Positions 31,910-41,033 are shown, numbered from the stretch's first letter. The stretch is 64,000 nucleotides of DNA from Symbioplanes lichenis (GCF_030709675.1 NZ_JAUZQD010000002.1:310001-374000); one strand, 5' to 3'. Translations and numbers: made by a program. The notes: generated by a model not told the origin, from the letters alone.

Positions 31910-33558
31910 CGTTCCTCCGTACCGTTCCCTGAAGTGGCCGTTGCGGCGTGCGGGCGGCTGCCGGGGCTGCGGCGGCGGCGTCGCAGGGGTGCCGCCGCCA
32001 CGAGGGCGAGCAGGGCGCACGCGACCGCCGCCAGCTCCGGCCAGTGTCCGAGCCGAGTCGCCAGCGTACGCGGTCCCCCCACGCGCATGTCACGCAGGAC
32101 CACGGCCCCGACATTGAAGCCGGTCGCGGCGTGGACGGTGCCGTCCGTACCGGCAAAAGCGGACACGCCGACCGTCGACACCATCAGCGCCTCGCGGCCG
32201 TGCTCGACGGCCCGCAGCTGCACCATGGCCAGCTGCTGGCGCGCCTCGGCCTCGTTGAAGGTGGCGTTGTTGGTCTGCACGGCGAGGATCTGCGCCCCGC
32301 CGGTGACCGTGTCACGCACGATGTCGTCGTAGGCGACCTCGAAGCAGATGACATCGCCGACCGTGGCGGCCGGGGTGCGGATGACGCCGGGGTGGTCGCC
32401 GGCGAGCATGTTCTGCACCAGGTCGACCTTGTCGGTGACGATCCGCGCGATCGGGCGCAGCGGCATGTACTCGGCGAAGGGCACCGGGTGCCGCTTGTAG
32501 TACTTCTGCGCCAGATCCGGCCCGGTCACCGGCTGCCACAGCAGGCCCGCGTTGTAGATCTCGCCCGGCGTGTCGGTGCGCACCACCGTGCCGACCAGGA
32601 TCGGCACCCCGATCGCGTTCGCCGCCGACGAGATCAGCTGCGCCGCGTCGGCGTTGCGCAGCGGGTCGATGTCGCTGGAGTTCTCCGGCCACACCACCAG
32701 CTCCGGCCGCTTCGCCACCCCGGCGGCGACGTCCGCCGCCAGCTTGATCGTGGCGTTGACATGATTCTCGAGTACGGCCGCCCGCTGCGCGTTGAAGTCC
32801 AGGCCCAGCCGCGGCACGTTGCCCTGCACGATCGCCACGGTGCTCGTCTCCCGGGCCGGGGCGGCGGTGGGCACCAGGGCCGGCCCGGCGACCAGGACAG
32901 CGACCGCCACGGCGAACCCCGCCGCCGCGGGCAGGCTCTCCCGCCGCCGCCAGTCGCGCCACGCCAGCGCCGCCAGCGCACCCCCGGCCGCCCCGACCGC
33001 GAAGGTCACCAGCGGCGCGCCCCCGGCCACGGCCAGATGCAGCGCCGGGGCGTCACCCTGGCTGAACGCCAGCCGCCCCCACGGGAACCCGCCGAACGGC
33101 GCCCGGTCGCGGGCCGCCTCCTGCGCGGTCCACAGCAGCCCGGCCAGCAGCGGCCACAACGCCCGCCACCGGTCGGTCAGCGGGCTCAGCCACGCCGTGG
33201 CCAGCCCCAGCAGCCCCAGATAGGCGGCCTGCGCCACCGACAGCAGGATCCACGGCAGCCAGCCCGCGGCGATGCGTGTCCAGTCCAGCAGCGGCACGAA
33301 CAGGATCAGCCCGGCCACGAACCCGATCCCGAACCCGGCGCGCAGCCGCCGCCGGTGCGTGGCCGCCGCCAGCAGCGCGACCCCGGCGGGGGCGAGCCAC
33401 CACAGCCCGTACGGCGGCAGGGCCAGCAGCAGCGCCACCCCGGCCAGCGCCCCCAGCGGCAGCGCCGCCCTCAACGGCAGCGGGCGGGGGCCGGCGGGCC
33501 CGGGGCTCGCCGCCACGGGCTCGGGGCCGGCGGCGGGCTCGAGTGTCACGGAACTCAC
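31906..33558 (-). CDS. lnt: Apolipoprotein N-acyltransferase
   Basis: The 550-residue membrane enzyme adds the third acyl chain to lipoproteins. About six N-terminal helices are followed by a nitrilase-type domain with the catalytic triad Glu292 (VVWPENSSD), Lys355 (YYKRHPVPFAEYMP) and Cys405 (DVICFEVAYDD). A last helix lies near residue 520. The GTG start at 33558 has no strong ribosome-binding site in view. It is followed by ppm1 with a 4-bp overlap, so mannosyl-lipid carrier synthesis and lipoprotein maturation are coexpressed. Confidence 0.93.
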   Translation of the reverse strand: MSSVTLEPAAGPEPVAASPGPAGPRPLPLRAALPLGALAGVALLLALPPYGLWWLAPAGVALLAAATHRRRLRAGFGIGFVAGLILFVPLLDWTRIAAGWLPWILLSVAQAAYLGLLGLATAWLSPLTDRWRALWPLLAGLLWTAQEAARDRAPFGGFPWGRLAFSQGDAPALHLAVAGGAPLVTFAVGAAGGALAALAWRDWRRRESLPAAAGFAVAVAVLVAGPALVPTAAPARETSTVAIVQGNVPRLGLDFNAQRAAVLENHVNATIKLAADVAAGVAKRPELVVWPENSSDIDPLRNADAAQLISSAANAIGVPILVGTVVRTDTPGEIYNAGLLWQPVTGPDLAQKYYKRHPVPFAEYMPLRPIARIVTDKVDLVQNMLAGDHPGVIRTPAATVGDVICFEVAYDDIVRDTVTGGAQILAVQTNNATFNEAEARQQLAMVQLRAVEHGREALMVSTVGVSAFAGTDGTVHAATGFNVGAVVLRDMRVGGPRTLATRLGHWPELAAVACALLALVAAAPLRRRRRSPGSRPHAATATSGNGTEER

Positions 33559-33710
33559 CCGCGCGAGGCTACTCGGCGCCGGTCACGAAACAGTCGCCGC
33601 GCCCGCATCGCCCGCCCGCGCCGCCGGGCCATCGGGACGCGGGCCGGTGCGCACGAGGGCAGTGATCCTGCGCGCAGAGGCAGCCCGCTCGCCGGCCCCG
33701 GGCGGACAAA

Positions 33711-33860
33711 CCGCCTTGCGTGGGGTACGCGCGTTTCGTGCCCGCGCGGTTTGCGCGTTCGCTCAAGTCGCCCCGCGTGGGGTGCGCGCATCTCGTGCCC
33801 GCAAGTCGCTCCGCGTAGGGTGCGCGCATCTCGTGCCTGCGCGGTTTGCGCGTTCGCTCA
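33711..33860. repeat. Composite direct repeats upstream of lnt
   Basis: Three copies of a ~36-bp unit (core CCGCGTGGGGTGCGCGCATC) lie at 33711-33745, 33766-33802 and 33803-33840; the second and third are nearly identical. A 20-bp block GCGGTTTGCGCGTTCGCTCA follows the first (33746-33765) and the third (33841-33860). The remainder of the 33559-34369 gap shows no gene, only GC-rich sequence, the hairpin at 33967 and two GGGCGTGTC motifs. Confidence 0.75.
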
Positions 33861-33966
33861 CGAGCTGGCGGTATGGGAGGGCACCCGGGCTGGCCGCGCG
33901 GGGACGGGCGCGGCATGCGGCAGGGCCCGGCCGCGCGAAGACGGGCGGGGAAGGTGCCGGGACGGA

Positions 33967-34001
33967 AATCGGGGCGTGACCGTGGTGGTCACGCCCCGAT
34001 T
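33967..34001. terminator. Bidirectional terminator-like hairpin
   Basis: AATCGGGGCGTGACC and GGTCACGCCCCGATT form a perfect 15-bp stem with a 5-nt loop (GTGGT). It lies 370 bp downstream of the reactivase gene and 400 bp upstream of lnt. It could end transcription of the lysine operon or insulate lnt. Confidence 0.6.
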
Positions 34002-34369
34002 GCTCCCAGAGATCCCCTCCGGGCCGGACGGCCAGGCGGGCGGCGCGAGACCTTCGGACCGGCCCGGCACGAGCCGGCTGCCCGTGTCGTGCCGTTGTCT
34101 ACTGGTCTCGCCGCCCGCTTGGCCGGGCCGGGAAGCACGCGGCCGGTCCGCGCCGCTCCGCCGACCCCCACCCCCTGGACCTGGCGTACGCGGCGGCTCG
34201 TTCGGGTCTGCCGTGCGTGGCCAGTGAGCGAAGGAACGAAGCGAACAACAACCGCTTCCCGGAAAAGGACCCGTCGACGGTACGTCCTCACCCTCCCGCC
34301 CTGTCAACCGGCGCCCCCGTCCCCGGGCGTGTCGTTTCCCGGGCGTGTCACCCGCACGGCACGCGCGCG

Positions 34370-35626
34370 TCACCCGGGCGACGCCTGATCCGGGTACAGC
34401 CCGCGCACCAGCCCCCGCGCCGCCACCGGATGCTCGGCGGCGAGCAGACCGGCCGCGGCCAGCACATAGTCGGCGTCGATCACCCGCCGCGCCGCGCGGG
34501 GCAGCGCCCACCCGCCGGCCGTGTCGCCCAGCACGGCGTCCAGGACCGGGCCGCCGCCGCCGTGGCGCAGCACGCCACCGGATCCCACGATCAGGCGTAC
34601 GTCGCGCAGGTCGCGTCCCCCCGTGCGGGGCTGTCCCGGCCCGGCCGAGTGCCCCCGCGCGTGCCGCCGCACCGCGATCACCGCGGCCGCCGCCGCCAGC
34701 CCCACCGCCGCACCACCCGACGGCGGCGAAATGTCCCATTTCTCGGTGGTGGCGGCGGCCCGGGTGCCGGCCGCGGACGCGTTCACGCCCAGGTCGCCCT
34801 CCACGGTCCGCGCCCGCCACCACGCCCCGGCCACGTCGCGGCGCGGCCCGGTCGCCAGCTCCGCGTCCGGCAGCAACGCCGAGTACACGTCCGTCGTCGC
34901 CCCGCCCACGTCCACCACCAGAACCCCGCACCCGGCATGATCGGCGAGCAGCTCCACCCCGGCGAGCACCGCGTCGGGGGTCGCCGCGCGCACCAGCGAC
35001 GCGAACCGCCGCCCCCGCGACAGCTTCTTCCCGCCGATCACATGGGCCAGGAACACCTCCCGGATCGCCGCCCGCGCCGGCCCCGGATCGAGCACCCCGA
35101 TGCGCGGCAGCACGTTGGCGGTCACCGTCGCCGCAGGCAGCCGCCCGGTGACGTACCCGGCCGCCGCGCTGTTGCCGGCCGCGACGACCGGCACCCGGAT
35201 CCGGGCGGCGGCCAGCCGGTCCGCGTTGTGCCGCAGGGTGTCCTCGTCCCCGCCGTCGGTGCCCCCGACGAGCAGGATCACGTCCGGGCCCGCCGCCCGC
35301 AGCGCCCGCACCCCGGCCCCGTCGAGGCGGCCCGCGTGCACGTGGACCACCTGCGCCCCGGCGGACAGCCCGACCCGGTGCCCGGCCTCGGCGGTCACGA
35401 GGGGCTCGTAGCCGACCACGGCCAGCCGCAGCCCGCCGCCCGCCGACGAGCACACGTACACCTGGTCGGTGCCGGAACCGCCGACCGCGGTGACCGCCGC
35501 GTCCAGGCCGTGCAGCACGTCGGTCGCGGCCGTGGTCGGCACCTCGGCCCGCGCGAGCAGCCGCCCGTCCCCGGACACCCGGCACGCCTTGGTGTACGTG
35601 GACCCGACATCCACGCAGACGATCAC
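34370..35626 (-). CDS. GlmL/MutL-type reactivating ATPase
   Basis: The 418-residue protein belongs to the ASKHA ATPase family related to glutamate mutase accessory protein GlmL. The two phosphate-binding loops are IVCVDVGSTYTKACRV at the N-terminus and VLVVDVGGATTDVYS (about residue 240). RLIVGSGGVLRH is the adenosine-type motif. Such proteins reactivate adenosylcobalamin mutases by exchanging damaged cofactor. Beside kamD and kamE, it is best read as the reactivase of lysine 5,6-aminomutase. I chose GTG 35626; upstream codons to 35815 encode low-complexity Leu/Arg repeats. Confidence 0.75.
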   Translation of the reverse strand: MIVCVDVGSTYTKACRVSGDGRLLARAEVPTTAATDVLHGLDAAVTAVGGSGTDQVYVCSSAGGGLRLAVVGYEPLVTAEAGHRVGLSAGAQVVHVHAGRLDGAGVRALRAAGPDVILLVGGTDGGDEDTLRHNADRLAAARIRVPVVAAGNSAAAGYVTGRLPAATVTANVLPRIGVLDPGPARAAIREVFLAHVIGGKKLSRGRRFASLVRAATPDAVLAGVELLADHAGCGVLVVDVGGATTDVYSALLPDAELATGPRRDVAGAWWRARTVEGDLGVNASAAGTRAAATTEKWDISPPSGGAAVGLAAAAAVIAVRRHARGHSAGPGQPRTGGRDLRDVRLIVGSGGVLRHGGGGPVLDAVLGDTAGGWALPRAARRVIDADYVLAAAGLLAAEHPVAARGLVRGLYPDQASPG

Positions 35627-35646
35627 CGCGCCCCGCCCCGCCCGCG

Positions 35647-35835
35647 CGCCGCCGCGCAAGAGCAAACCGCGCGAGAAGAGGGCGCGCGGGAGCAAACCGC
35701 GCGAGAGGAGGCCGCGCGGCCGCGAGCTGCGCAAGAGGAAACCAGGCGTGAGGAAGCCGCGCGGGAGGAACAAAAAGCCGCGCGAGAGGAAGTCGCCCGG
35801 AACCGAGTCGCGCAAGAGGAAGAAGCGCGGGGGAA
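35647..35835. repeat. Degenerate purine-rich repeats between kal and the reactivase gene
   Basis: The + strand repeats variants of CGCGCGAGAGGAAG. AGCAAACCGCGCGAGA occurs twice exactly (near 35661 and 35691), and shorter GCGCAAGAGGAA copies follow to the edge of the kal stop. In all frames the translation is low-complexity (Arg/Glu/Ala or Leu/Arg/Gly). I see no gene in it. It separates the reactivase from the rest of the operon by about 210 bp. Confidence 0.65.
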
Positions 35836-35837
35836 CG

Positions 35838-36203
35838 TCATGCCGGCGGGGGCACGACGACGGTCCCGGTCGCGGTCACCGCCACGATCGGCGTCTCCAG
35901 GACCGCCGCCCGCGAGCCCTCCCCGCCCCGGCACACCACCGCCGCCGTGAACTCGATCCGCCGCGACCGGGTGCCCATCCGCACCACCCGAGCGGTCACC
36001 TCGAGCACGTCCCCGGCCCGCACGGGCGCCCGGAACTGCACGTCGGAGTACGACGCGAACAGCCCCTCGTCCCCGTCCAACTGAATGCACACGTCCGTCG
36101 CCACGTCACCGAACAGGCCGAGCGCGTACGCCCCGTCGACCAGATTGCCGGCGTAGTGCGCGTGCGCGTACGGCACGTACCGCCGGTGCGTCACCGTGAT
36201 CAC
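35838..36203 (-). CDS. kal: 3-aminobutyryl-CoA ammonia-lyase (hotdog fold)
   Basis: The 121-residue protein is a hotdog-fold enzyme. Its core AHYAGNLVDGAYALGLFGDV and LDGDEGLFASYSDVQF fits the Kal proteins of lysine-fermenting Clostridium and Fusobacterium. Kal removes ammonia from 3-aminobutyryl-CoA to give crotonyl-CoA. The start is GTG 36203, well placed behind GGAGGAGA. It overlaps the stop of kamE by 4 bp. Confidence 0.85.
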   Translation of the reverse strand: MITVTHRRYVPYAHAHYAGNLVDGAYALGLFGDVATDVCIQLDGDEGLFASYSDVQFRAPVRAGDVLEVTARVVRMGTRSRRIEFTAAVVCRGGEGSRAAVLETPIVAVTATGTVVVPPPA

Positions 36204-36937
36204 GATCGGTCTCCTCCGAGCAGGGCGTGCACCAGGTACGAGGCGACCTCGCGGGGCGTGGTGCCGCGCCCGAAGATCCGGTCGACGCCGAGCTCGGCGC
36301 TCATCAGCTCGTCGAAACGCGGCCCGCCGACCACCAGCAGCGGCCGCCGGTGCGCCGGCAGCGCCTCCCGGAACGCCGCCGCCATCGCCCGCGTGTTGTG
36401 CAGGTGCGCGTCGCGCTGGGTCACCACCTGCGACACCAGCACCGCGTCGGCCTTCTGGTCGACGGCGGTCTGCACCAGATCCGGCACGGACACCTGCGCG
36501 CCCATGTTCGTCACCGCCAGCTCCCGGTAGTACTCCAGGCCCTTCTCCCCCGCCACCCCCTTGACGTTGAGGATGGCGTCGATGCCGACGGTGTGCGCGT
36601 CGGTGCCGATGCACGCCCCGACCACCGACAACCGGCGCCGCAGTTTGCGTTTGACGATCGCGTTGACGTCCTTGGCGCTCAGCAGCGGGTAGTCGCGCTC
36701 GGCCACCTGCACGGTGCTCGTGTCGACCAGGTGACTCACCCGCCCGTACACGACGAAGAACGTGAACGCCTCACCCATCGCCTTGGCGTGCACCAGCATC
36801 GCCGGGTCCAGGCCCATCTTCGCGGCCAGCTGGATCGCCGCGCCCTCGGCCCGCTTGTCGTGCGGCAGCGGCAGCGTGAACGACACCTGCACCATGCCGT
36901 CGCCGGTGGTGTCGCCGTAGGGGCGCACGATGCTCAC
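36200..36937 (-). CDS. kamE: D-lysine/beta-lysine 5,6-aminomutase beta subunit
   Basis: The 245-residue subunit binds adenosylcobalamin in a Rossmann domain: D-x-H-x-x-G is Asp113-Ala-His115-Thr-Val-Gly118, with His115 the cobalt ligand. Lys126, eleven residues further on (NVKGV), matches the spacing of the PLP-binding lysine of the clostridial enzyme (His133/Lys144), so the PLP swing mechanism should be intact. The GTG start at 36937 overlaps the kamD stop by 4 bp; an additional upstream extension in frame is antisense-like and rejected. Confidence 0.92.
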   Translation of the reverse strand: MSIVRPYGDTTGDGMVQVSFTLPLPHDKRAEGAAIQLAAKMGLDPAMLVHAKAMGEAFTFFVVYGRVSHLVDTSTVQVAERDYPLLSAKDVNAIVKRKLRRRLSVVGACIGTDAHTVGIDAILNVKGVAGEKGLEYYRELAVTNMGAQVSVPDLVQTAVDQKADAVLVSQVVTQRDAHLHNTRAMAAAFREALPAHRRPLLVVGGPRFDELMSAELGVDRIFGRGTTPREVASYLVHALLGGDRS

Positions 36938-38469
36938 GCCGCCTCCACCGGGTTGAAGTAGTCGGGCGCGTGCGCGGCCACCCCGTCCAGGCCCTTGCCC
37001 CGGTCGGCGGGCCGTTTCATGATCCCGAACGTGCCGGAGGCGATCGCGTCGAGCAGCGACCTGTCCGCGATCTGCCCGAGCAGCTCGACCGCCTCGCCCA
37101 GAACCTGATGCGCGCGCTGCTGGATGAACCCGCCCGGCGCCGGCACGAAGTCCTCGTGCAGCTTCCCGGCCCCCTCCAGCACGTAGCGCACATTTTGCAG
37201 GGCGATGTCCCGGTCCGACAGCCACGGCGTCACCACCGCCTCGGTCATCATGCCCACCAGCAGGATCCCCTGACCGGTCAGCACCCCGGCCAGGTTGAAG
37301 AACCCGTCGAGCAGATTGCCCCGGAACACGTCCCCGGTCATGTGCTTGGTCGGCGGCATCCACTTCAACGGCGCGTCCGGGAACAACTCGCGCGCCAGCA
37401 GCGCGTGCGCCAGCTCCAGCCGGAACGACTCCGGCAGCTCCGGGTTGATCTCGAACGCGTGCCCGAGCCCCAGCTGCCAGTCCGCCAGCCCCGCCTCGTG
37501 CGCGAAGAACTCGTTGAGCAGCTGCGACACCGTCACCGTGTGCGCCGCCTCGACCGCGTCGGCCGTGGTCAGATAGTTGTCCTCACCGGTGTTGATGACG
37601 ATCCCGGCCCGGGCGTGGATCTGCCGCGAGAACCGCTGATCCACGAACGTGCGCACCGGGTTGATGTCCCGGAACAAGATCCCGTACATCGAGTCGTTGA
37701 GCATCATGTCCAGGCGCTCCATGCCCGCCAGCACCGCCATCTCCGGCATGCACAACCCCGACGCGTAATTCGTCAGCCGCACATAGCGGCCGAGCTCCCT
37801 CGACGTGTCGTCCAGCGCCGCGCGCATCAGCCGGAAATTCTCCTGCGTGGCATACGTGCCGGCGAACCCCTCGGTGGTCGCGCCCTCAGGCACATAGTCC
37901 AGCAGCGACTGCCCGGTCGAACGGATCACCGCGATCACATCCGCCCCGGCCCGCGCCGCCGCCTGCGCCTGCGGAATGTCCTCATGGATGTCGCCGGTCG
38001 CCACGATCAGATAGATCCACGGCCGGCGCGGCGCGTCCCCCCACCGGCGGATCAGCCGCTCCCGCTCGGCCCGCCGCCGATCCACCAGCCGCAACCCGCC
38101 ACGCACCGCCCGCGCCGCCGCCCGCCGCGCCGCCGCCGGACGCTCCGGAATCCGGAACGACACCGCCCCGGCCGCCGCCTTCTGCGCCAGCACCGTCACA
38201 TCGTCCAGGCCCTCACGCAGCAACGCGTCGAACACCGGCACCGCCACCCCGTGCGCCAGCCCCACGTCGGCGACCACCGCGTCGGCCAGCCGGTTCACCC
38301 ACGGAATGCCGTCGGAATCCGCCCCCGCCACCCCGGCCAGGCGCAGCACCGCCCGCTCCACCGACACCGTCGTGTGCGAGCGGGCCAGGTCCACCACCGG
38401 CTGCCCCGCCCGCGCCGCGAGCGCCCGCGCCCGCGCCACCACGGCGGGGTCCAGCCCCAGCTTGCCCAT
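36934..38469 (-). CDS. kamD: D-lysine/beta-lysine 5,6-aminomutase alpha subunit
   Basis: The 511-residue protein matches KamD in length and pattern. A TIM-barrel core is shown by IYLIVATGDIHEDIPQAQAA, VIAVIRSTGQSLLDYVPEGA, RYVRLTNYASGLCMPEMAVL, MERLDMMLNDSMYGILFRDI and KWMPPTKHMTGDVFRGNLLD. With KamE it moves the terminal amino group of beta-lysine from C6 to C5. It is followed by kamE with a 4-bp overlap and preceded by the amidohydrolase gene after 6 bp. Confidence 0.95.
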   Translation of the reverse strand: MGKLGLDPAVVARARALAARAGQPVVDLARSHTTVSVERAVLRLAGVAGADSDGIPWVNRLADAVVADVGLAHGVAVPVFDALLREGLDDVTVLAQKAAAGAVSFRIPERPAAARRAAARAVRGGLRLVDRRRAERERLIRRWGDAPRRPWIYLIVATGDIHEDIPQAQAAARAGADVIAVIRSTGQSLLDYVPEGATTEGFAGTYATQENFRLMRAALDDTSRELGRYVRLTNYASGLCMPEMAVLAGMERLDMMLNDSMYGILFRDINPVRTFVDQRFSRQIHARAGIVINTGEDNYLTTADAVEAAHTVTVSQLLNEFFAHEAGLADWQLGLGHAFEINPELPESFRLELAHALLARELFPDAPLKWMPPTKHMTGDVFRGNLLDGFFNLAGVLTGQGILLVGMMTEAVVTPWLSDRDIALQNVRYVLEGAGKLHEDFVPAPGGFIQQRAHQVLGEAVELLGQIADRSLLDAIASGTFGIMKRPADRGKGLDGVAAHAPDYFNPVEAA

Positions 38470-38475
38470 CCACCC

Positions 38476-39999
38476 CTACCCTTCGAAGATCGTCTCACCG
38501 TCGAGAACCGTGCGCCGGCACACCGGCCGCTGCGGCACCACCCCGTCCACGTCCGCCAGCAACGCCGGCAACCCGTCCACCACCCCCGACGGCGTCTCCC
38601 ACACCGCGAACACCGCCCGCGCCCCCGGAACCAGCACCCCCGCGTCCTCGGCCCGCGCCGCCCGCCACCCGCCGCGCGTCGACGCCCCGAACGCCGAACG
38701 CACACTCATCCGGTACGCCGGGTTGCGCGGCGCCGCCGCGGCCACCACCGCCGCCCACGGATCCAGCGGCGTCACCGGCGAGTCCGACCCGAACGCCAGC
38801 GGCACCCCGGTCGCGTACATCGCCCCGATCGGATTAGTCGCCCAAGCCCGCTTTACGCCCAGCCGCTGCGCGTACATCCGGTCCTTGCCGCCCCACAACG
38901 CGTCGAACACCGGCTGCACCGACGCCACCACCCCGAACTCCACCATCCGGGCGATCATCGCCTTGTCCGCCAGCTCCACGTGCTCGATGCGATGCCGGCC
39001 CTGCCGCAACCGGTCCACCCCGATCTGCGCCGCCGCCACCGCGAACCCGTCCAGCACCGCCGCGATCGCCGCGTCCCCGATCGCGTGGAACCCGCCCTGC
39101 ACCCCCGCCTCGGCACACCCCACCAGATGCGCGCCCACCTGCTCGGCGCTCAGGAACGCCTCCCCACAGCCCGGACCGTCCTCGTACGCGTGACGCACCC
39201 ACGCCGTCCGCGACCCCAGCGCCCCGTCGGCATACAGGTCACCACCCGCCCCGGCCGCCCCCAGCTCCCGCGCCTTGCCCGCCGCACCCAGCTCACCCCA
39301 GTAGCCGTACACCTGCGGCAGCCCCTGCCCCGACAGCGCCAGCACCGACTGGAAATCCGCCTCGCTGGACGTGCCCGGCCCGCCGCACTCGTGCACCGCC
39401 GCCACCCCCCGCGACGCGGCCAGCTGCAACGCCGTCCGCTGCGCCCGCGTGCGCTGCGCGGCCGACAACGACCCCAGAGCCACCGCCCGCACGGCGTGAT
39501 GGTCCTCCTCGCGCACCCAGCCCTGCCCCGCGTCCAGCCGCGGGCACGCCGCCAGCATCGACGACGACACCAGCGCCGAATGCACCGACGCCTGCGACAG
39601 ATACACCCGCCTGCCCCCGGCCGCCCGCTCCAGCTCCGCCGCCCCCGGCACCGACTGATCCGCCCACGTCGACTCGTCCCAGCCGTGCCCGTGCACCACC
39701 GCGTCCACCGGCCGCGACCCCGCGAACCGCGCCACCGCCGCCAGCAACTCCGCCGCCGACCGCACCCCCGACAGATCCAGCCCGCCCGCCACCAGACCCG
39801 TGTCCGTGGCATGCACATGCGCGTCCACGAACGCCGGCGTCACCAGCAACCCGCCCAGATCCACCGTGCGATCCGCCGCCGGCGCCCGCGCCGCCTCCCC
39901 CAGCCACACGATCCGCCCGCCCGACACCAGCATCGCCGTCGCCCGCGGATCCGCCGCCGAATAGAACCGCCCGTTCGCCCACAGCACCGAGGTAGTCAT
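38476..39999 (-). CDS. YtcJ-like amidohydrolase
   Basis: The 507-residue enzyme is a metal-dependent amidohydrolase of the YtcJ group. The N-terminal metal motif is DAHVHATDTG, with His61 and His63, after the usual beta-sandwich start (LWANGRFYSA). Further motifs are GGFHAIGDAA, HRIEHVELA and AFGSDSPVTPLDPW, the C-terminal Asp. YtcJ proteins hydrolyse amides or N-acyl groups. Tight packing between kdd (5 bp) and kamD (6 bp) suggests that it feeds the lysine pathway, for example by releasing lysine or beta-lysine from an N-acyl derivative. That is speculative. Confidence 0.83.
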   Translation of the reverse strand: MTTSVLWANGRFYSAADPRATAMLVSGGRIVWLGEAARAPAADRTVDLGGLLVTPAFVDAHVHATDTGLVAGGLDLSGVRSAAELLAAVARFAGSRPVDAVVHGHGWDESTWADQSVPGAAELERAAGGRRVYLSQASVHSALVSSSMLAACPRLDAGQGWVREEDHHAVRAVALGSLSAAQRTRAQRTALQLAASRGVAAVHECGGPGTSSEADFQSVLALSGQGLPQVYGYWGELGAAGKARELGAAGAGGDLYADGALGSRTAWVRHAYEDGPGCGEAFLSAEQVGAHLVGCAEAGVQGGFHAIGDAAIAAVLDGFAVAAAQIGVDRLRQGRHRIEHVELADKAMIARMVEFGVVASVQPVFDALWGGKDRMYAQRLGVKRAWATNPIGAMYATGVPLAFGSDSPVTPLDPWAAVVAAAAPRNPAYRMSVRSAFGASTRGGWRAARAEDAGVLVPGARAVFAVWETPSGVVDGLPALLADVDGVVPQRPVCRRTVLDGETIFEG

Positions 40000-40004
40000 G
40001 ACCG

Positions 40005-41024
40005 TCAGTCTGCCGAAACCCGCGCCTCGAACAACGCCCGCACTCCCGGCGCCGACCGCAGCACCTCCACCGCGAACGCCGCGTGCCCCGGCACGAACCC
40101 GTTACCCACCAGCATCGTCACGTCCGCCGCCAATCCTTCCGCCCCCAGCGCCGCAGCCGCGAAACTGGTGGCCATCGAGAAGAAGATCACCGTGCCCTTG
40201 TCCTTGGTGGCAAGAATGGCACCGTGCTCGCAGCCCGGCACGTCCACGCAGACAACGGTGACATCTGCTTGGTTCTCGATGACATCTGTCATAGCAACCG
40301 CGTCCCGGGCGTCAGCGATCGCGATCCGATCCGCGACACCGGCTCGCGCCAGCGCGTCCCGCTCCGACTCGCTCACCACCACCGCCGTCGTACGCGCCCC
40401 CGCCCGCTTCGCCGCCGCCAGCGCCAGTGACCCGCTCTTGCCCGCCCCGCCGAGCACCGTGACATCGGGAGCGTCATAACCCCGCACCACCCGATCCGTC
40501 AGCGCCGGCGCCCCGCACACGTCGAACACCGCCAAAGCCAGCTCCGGCGCCAAGTCCTCCGGCAGCACCGCCACCGCCGACCGCCCGAACAGAATCGCGT
40601 GCCCGTCCGCCGGCACCTGCTCACTCAAGCCGTCCCAGCCCCGCAACGCATCCGTGATCACCAGCGGCGTCAGCGTCAGCGACACCAGCGTCGCCACCCG
40701 ATCACCCGGCTTCACCTCCAGCGGCGACGCCGGGCCCACCTCGTCGACCACGCCGATCAGCATCCCGCCCGACCCGGTCACCGGATTGTGCATCTTCCCG
40801 CGCGTACCCACGATCTGCAGGACCTCGGCCCGCACCGCCGCACCGTCCCCGCCGTGCTTCTCCCGCAACTGCCGGAAACTCGCCGCGTCCAGGTTCAGGC
40901 GCTCCACCCGCACCCGCACCTCGTCCGCCCCCAGCACCGGCGACGCGTCCAGGCGCCACGCCGCCTGCGGCAGCACCCCCACCGGCTCCACCACCCGGCT
41001 TAGCCCCACACCCGAGATCTCCAC
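40005..41024 (-). CDS. kdd: L-erythro-3,5-diaminohexanoate dehydrogenase
   Basis: The 339-residue protein follows the Kdd pattern throughout: SRVVEPVGVLPQAAWRLD at the start, LNLDAASFRQL, GTRGKMHNPVTGSGGML, the Rossmann motif VTVLGGAGKSGSLALAAA, VCVDVPGCEHGAIL and GTVIFFSMATSFAAAALGAEG. It oxidises 3,5-diaminohexanoate to 5-amino-3-oxohexanoate with NAD+. The start is GTG 41024 or TTG 41033; neither has a clear ribosome-binding site. Divergent from the KamA gene. Confidence 0.92.
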   Translation of the reverse strand: MEISGVGLSRVVEPVGVLPQAAWRLDASPVLGADEVRVRVERLNLDAASFRQLREKHGGDGAAVRAEVLQIVGTRGKMHNPVTGSGGMLIGVVDEVGPASPLEVKPGDRVATLVSLTLTPLVITDALRGWDGLSEQVPADGHAILFGRSAVAVLPEDLAPELALAVFDVCGAPALTDRVVRGYDAPDVTVLGGAGKSGSLALAAAKRAGARTTAVVVSESERDALARAGVADRIAIADARDAVAMTDVIENQADVTVVCVDVPGCEHGAILATKDKGTVIFFSMATSFAAAALGAEGLAADVTMLVGNGFVPGHAAFAVEVLRSAPGVRALFEARVSAD

Positions 41025-41033
41025 GACAAACAA

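Noticed and set aside
36970-40479. 1169-codon + frame
   Set aside because: It is antisense to kamD, the amidohydrolase and kdd. Its translation is His/Arg/Pro low complexity.
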